Program-made: the position numbers and the translations under genes
Notes under the pieces: generated by a model
What the model saw: only the letters and a program-made list of their open reading frames with translations
The model's database searches: none
What the model was told of the DNA's origin: nothing
Shown: positions 8,120 to 9,528 of the stretch, one piece after another
Layout of the letters: every line of letters starts with the position of its first letter
Numbering within the stretch: the first letter of the stretch is position 1
NCBI GenBank assembly: GCA_009936885.1
Contig: JAACDT010000320.1
Span: 1 to 9,528, forward strand
Direction: 5' to 3'
Length of the DNA stretch: 9,528 nt
Origin: Alphaproteobacteria bacterium
Lineage (GTDB): Bacteria > Pseudomonadota > Alphaproteobacteria > Puniceispirillales > Puniceispirillaceae

Positions 8120-8485
8120 ATGGACGTGAAAATACCCAAGGTTTTGAGTAGAATGTTATTAGCAGGTATGTTTGTTTTCGCTGGCAATCAATTAGCTCTT
8201 GCCAGTGAGAAAACTTACTTTTTAACAAGTGCATCACTACTCACATTTTGTCAGAGTAACTTGCCTTTAGAAGATGGTATATGCCAAGGTTACCTTGCTG
8301 GTGTAGCCGATAGTATTTATTCTGGGCATCAATCAGATTTTGTGTCGATTTGCATCCCTAACGGAATAAATAGTAATGACTTAAAGTCACTGTTTGTTCA
8401 ATACGCCACCGACTATCCCGAATATTTCGGGCGGCCCGCTGACGGGTTGTTTACAGACGCTCTTTTATTTAAGTTTTCGTGTTAG
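8120..8485 (+). CDS. Exported four-cysteine protein, Rap1a/Tai-like
   Basis: A 121-residue protein with a signal peptide: basic residues at 4, 7 and 11, a hydrophobic stretch from 12 to 28, and a probable cleavage after ALA (28/29). The mature part is about 93 residues and should be periplasmic. Its pattern fits the Rap1a/Tai family as I know it: an LL..C start (Cys44), C-x-GY-x-x-GV-x-D (Cys55 to Asp64), a CIP-N-G-I element (Cys78-Ile83), then YPE (99-101), an A..LF..AL helix (107-115) and a terminal Cys121. The four cysteines would make two disulfides. Characterised members include periplasmic immunity proteins against type VI secretion amidase toxins, but many family members have no known function, and no effector or secretion gene lies in this window. 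AAGGG at 8106-8110 is 9 bases from the ATG. The family call is from memory of the pattern. Confidence 0.72.
   Translation: MDVKIPKVLSRMLLAGMFVFAGNQLALASEKTYFLTSASLLTFCQSNLPLEDGICQGYLAGVADSIYSGHQSDFVSICIPNGINSNDLKSLFVQYATDYPEYFGRPADGLFTDALLFKFSC
8417..8446 (+). repeat. Two tandem short hairpins inside the Rap1a-like coding region
   Basis: CCCGAA-TAT-TTCGGG (8417-8431) is followed after three bases by CCCG-CTGA-CGGG (8435-8446). Both are perfect GC-rich stems in otherwise AT-rich DNA, close to the 3' end of the gene. The second is followed by TTGTTT, not a proper T-run. The codons here encode the family-typical YPE...A segment, so coding constraint may explain them. Confidence 0.3.
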
Positions 8486-8492
8486 CTGATGC

Positions 8493-9528
8493 TTACCAAG
8501 ATAATCCTACAGATAACTTACCCATGTATTGGTTAGCTGAATTAGATATGCCTGCTGAAATACTAAATGGTAATGCTTCACTAGCACCAGGTGCGTTAAC
8601 CAGAAACATTGAGCCCGCAAAATTAAGTCCGACTGCATTCTCTTGATTTTTTGTTGCGCCACCTAATTGTACATGAAAATTTTTGCCTCTCTCAGGATTT
8701 CGGGTATCCAAGGATGCTGCCATAGCTGCTGATTGATCTACATATCGCCTTGTTGCCGCGTGGTCTGGTTCTGTTGGATCCTGAATACTTAATATACCTC
8801 TCACTTTTGTTACATGATTATCGGTATCACCGAGTGTTAAACTTCCAGAACTTGAAGAAATAACATCATTGGTAGAATCGAATACTAGTGAATTCTCGCC
8901 GATATGAACTGTTCCGTCGCTTTCAGCTCTGATGATATCCGTCTGTCCGTCTGCTGATTTAATAGTGTCTGTAAAAATTGTGCCTATTGTTGCGTTATCT
9001 GCGGTAATGGCGCCAAAGCTTGTGAGTCCAGTTACGGTTAATGTACCCCCAACTGTTACATTACCTGCCAACTCAGAATCTCCCGTAACATTCAAAGTTG
9101 TTATTGAGGTATTATCCAGTGTTGTTAATCCAACTACGTTTAATGTTCCCGCGATAGATGTCGCCGAACTTGAGACCAATAAATTATTTGCTAAATTTGA
9201 AGCGCCGGTTACGTTCAAAGTTGTGATAGAAGTATTATCGAAGGTAGCGAGACCAGTAGTGTTTAATGTTCCCACAATCGTTGCATTGTCTTGAACATCT
9301 AAATTATTATTTAAAGTTAGCGCATCGCTCATAGTGGTAGTACCGGAGACCATCAAATTATTTCCAACAGTGACATTATCCAAATTAAGTTCATTACTAA
9401 CGGTTAAATTAGTTATCGAAGTGTTATCCAGTGTTGTAATACCTGCAACAGTTAAATTGTCTGATAAGGTCACTGCTTCTGTAACTGCCAACGTGCCACT
9501 GATAGATGTGTTATCTAATGTGGTAGTG
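8493..9528 (-). CDS. Trimeric-autotransporter-like adhesin, C-terminal part with YadA-type anchor (5' end outside window)
   Basis: This is the C-terminal 344 or so residues of a large surface protein. The frame stays open to the right edge; a TTG at 9491 lies inside a repeat and is not a plausible start. The visible passenger is rich in Thr, Asn, Val, Leu and Ser and made of beta-strand-like repeats around TTLDNTSI. A DPTEPDHAATRRYVDQ linker and a short AAMAASL helix follow. The last 65 or so residues look like a YadA-type anchor of four strands: GKNFHVQLGGATKN, ENAVGLNFAGSMF, PFSISAGISNSANQ and YMGKLSVGLSW, ending in Trp as beta-barrel proteins usually do. Three chains would together form the 12-strand outer-membrane pore, with the repeats displayed outside. 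Cysteine is absent from the visible part. The ligand is unknown, and no signal peptide can be seen because the 5' end is missing. It converges on the Rap1a-like gene with a 7-base gap. Confidence 0.8.
   Translation of the reverse strand, partial: TTTLDNTSISGTLAVTEAVTLSDNLTVAGITTLDNTSITNLTVSNELNLDNVTVGNNLMVSGTTTMSDALTLNNNLDVQDNATIVGTLNTTGLATFDNTSITTLNVTGASNLANNLLVSSSATSIAGTLNVVGLTTLDNTSITTLNVTGDSELAGNVTVGGTLTVTGLTSFGAITADNATIGTIFTDTIKSADGQTDIIRAESDGTVHIGENSLVFDSTNDVISSSSGSLTLGDTDNHVTKVRGILSIQDPTEPDHAATRRYVDQSAAMAASLDTRNPERGKNFHVQLGGATKNQENAVGLNFAGSMFLVNAPGASEALPFSISAGISNSANQYMGKLSVGLSW
9082..9528 (-). repeat. Diverged DNTSI repeats in the adhesin passenger
   Basis: The motif DNTSI, usually preceded by TTL, recurs with its Asp codon beginning (minus strand) at 9515, 9428, 9239 and 9116, so successive copies are 29, 63 and 41 residues apart. 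Two of the units (9082-9150 and 9204-9273) are also clearly related as DNA, 123 bases apart; they share blocks such as TTCAAAGTTGT, GTATTATC and GTTTAATGTTCCC on the plus strand. Between the motifs are NVTG, GTLNV and NLxV-type strands. The array continues past the window edge. Confidence 0.75.

Noticed and set aside
8932..9294. Plus-strand open frame of 120 codons opposite the adhesin
   Set aside because: Its Val/Pro-rich repeats are the reverse-strand image of the DNTSI repeats; it has no ribosome site or family match that I recognise.
9489..9491. TTG at 9491 as the start of the adhesin gene
   Set aside because: The frame stays open upstream to the window edge and encodes another TTLDNTSI unit, and no signal peptide follows the TTG. 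The gene is therefore partial.
9082..9528. CRISPR-like array
   Set aside because: The repeats are diverged, lie in a continuous coding frame, and are spaced by multiples of three without unique spacers of constant length.

Overview
The window looks like chromosomal DNA from a Gram-negative bacterium of moderate-to-low GC (roughly 40% by eye). An alphaproteobacterium, possibly marine, is my best guess. This rests on the complete Entner-Doudoroff (ED) gene set, the protein style and a YadA-type outer-membrane anchor. I see no rRNA or tRNA that would fix the taxonomy, so the placement is an inference.

Left part (1-1707, minus strand): the N-terminal 170 codons of a QorA-type NADPH:quinone oxidoreductase run off the left edge. 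Upstream of it, after a 283-base gap with a terminator-like hairpin, lies a complete 10-TM EamA/DMT-family permease.

Centre (1708-8029): a 246-base divergent intergenic region carries candidate promoters in both directions and two inverted repeats in the presumed leader of the rightward operon. The operon is zwf-pgl-edd-eda-pgi, five genes packed with overlaps of 4 bases or gaps of 1-2 bases. Together the products convert fructose-6-P/glucose-6-P through 6-phosphogluconolactone, 6-phosphogluconate and KDPG to pyruvate plus glyceraldehyde-3-P, making NADPH at the Zwf step. Pgi lets hexose-P formed by gluconeogenesis re-enter, so a cyclic ED route is possible. No glucokinase, phosphofructokinase, transporter or regulator is part of the operon within the window. 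Key catalytic residues are visible in all five proteins.

Right part (8030-9528): a small exported protein with four cysteines and the pattern of the Rap1a/Tai family (the family that includes type VI secretion immunity proteins) converges, with only 7 bases between, on the 3' end of a large minus-strand gene that runs off the right edge. That gene encodes a trimeric-autotransporter-like surface protein: repeats built around a DNTSI motif, a linker resembling phage tail-fibre neck segments, and a C-terminal YadA-type beta-barrel anchor ending in Trp. This right-hand pair is the most unusual part of the window. The rest is well-understood central metabolism in a compact arrangement. I found no CRISPR array, insertion sequence, integrase or RNA gene.
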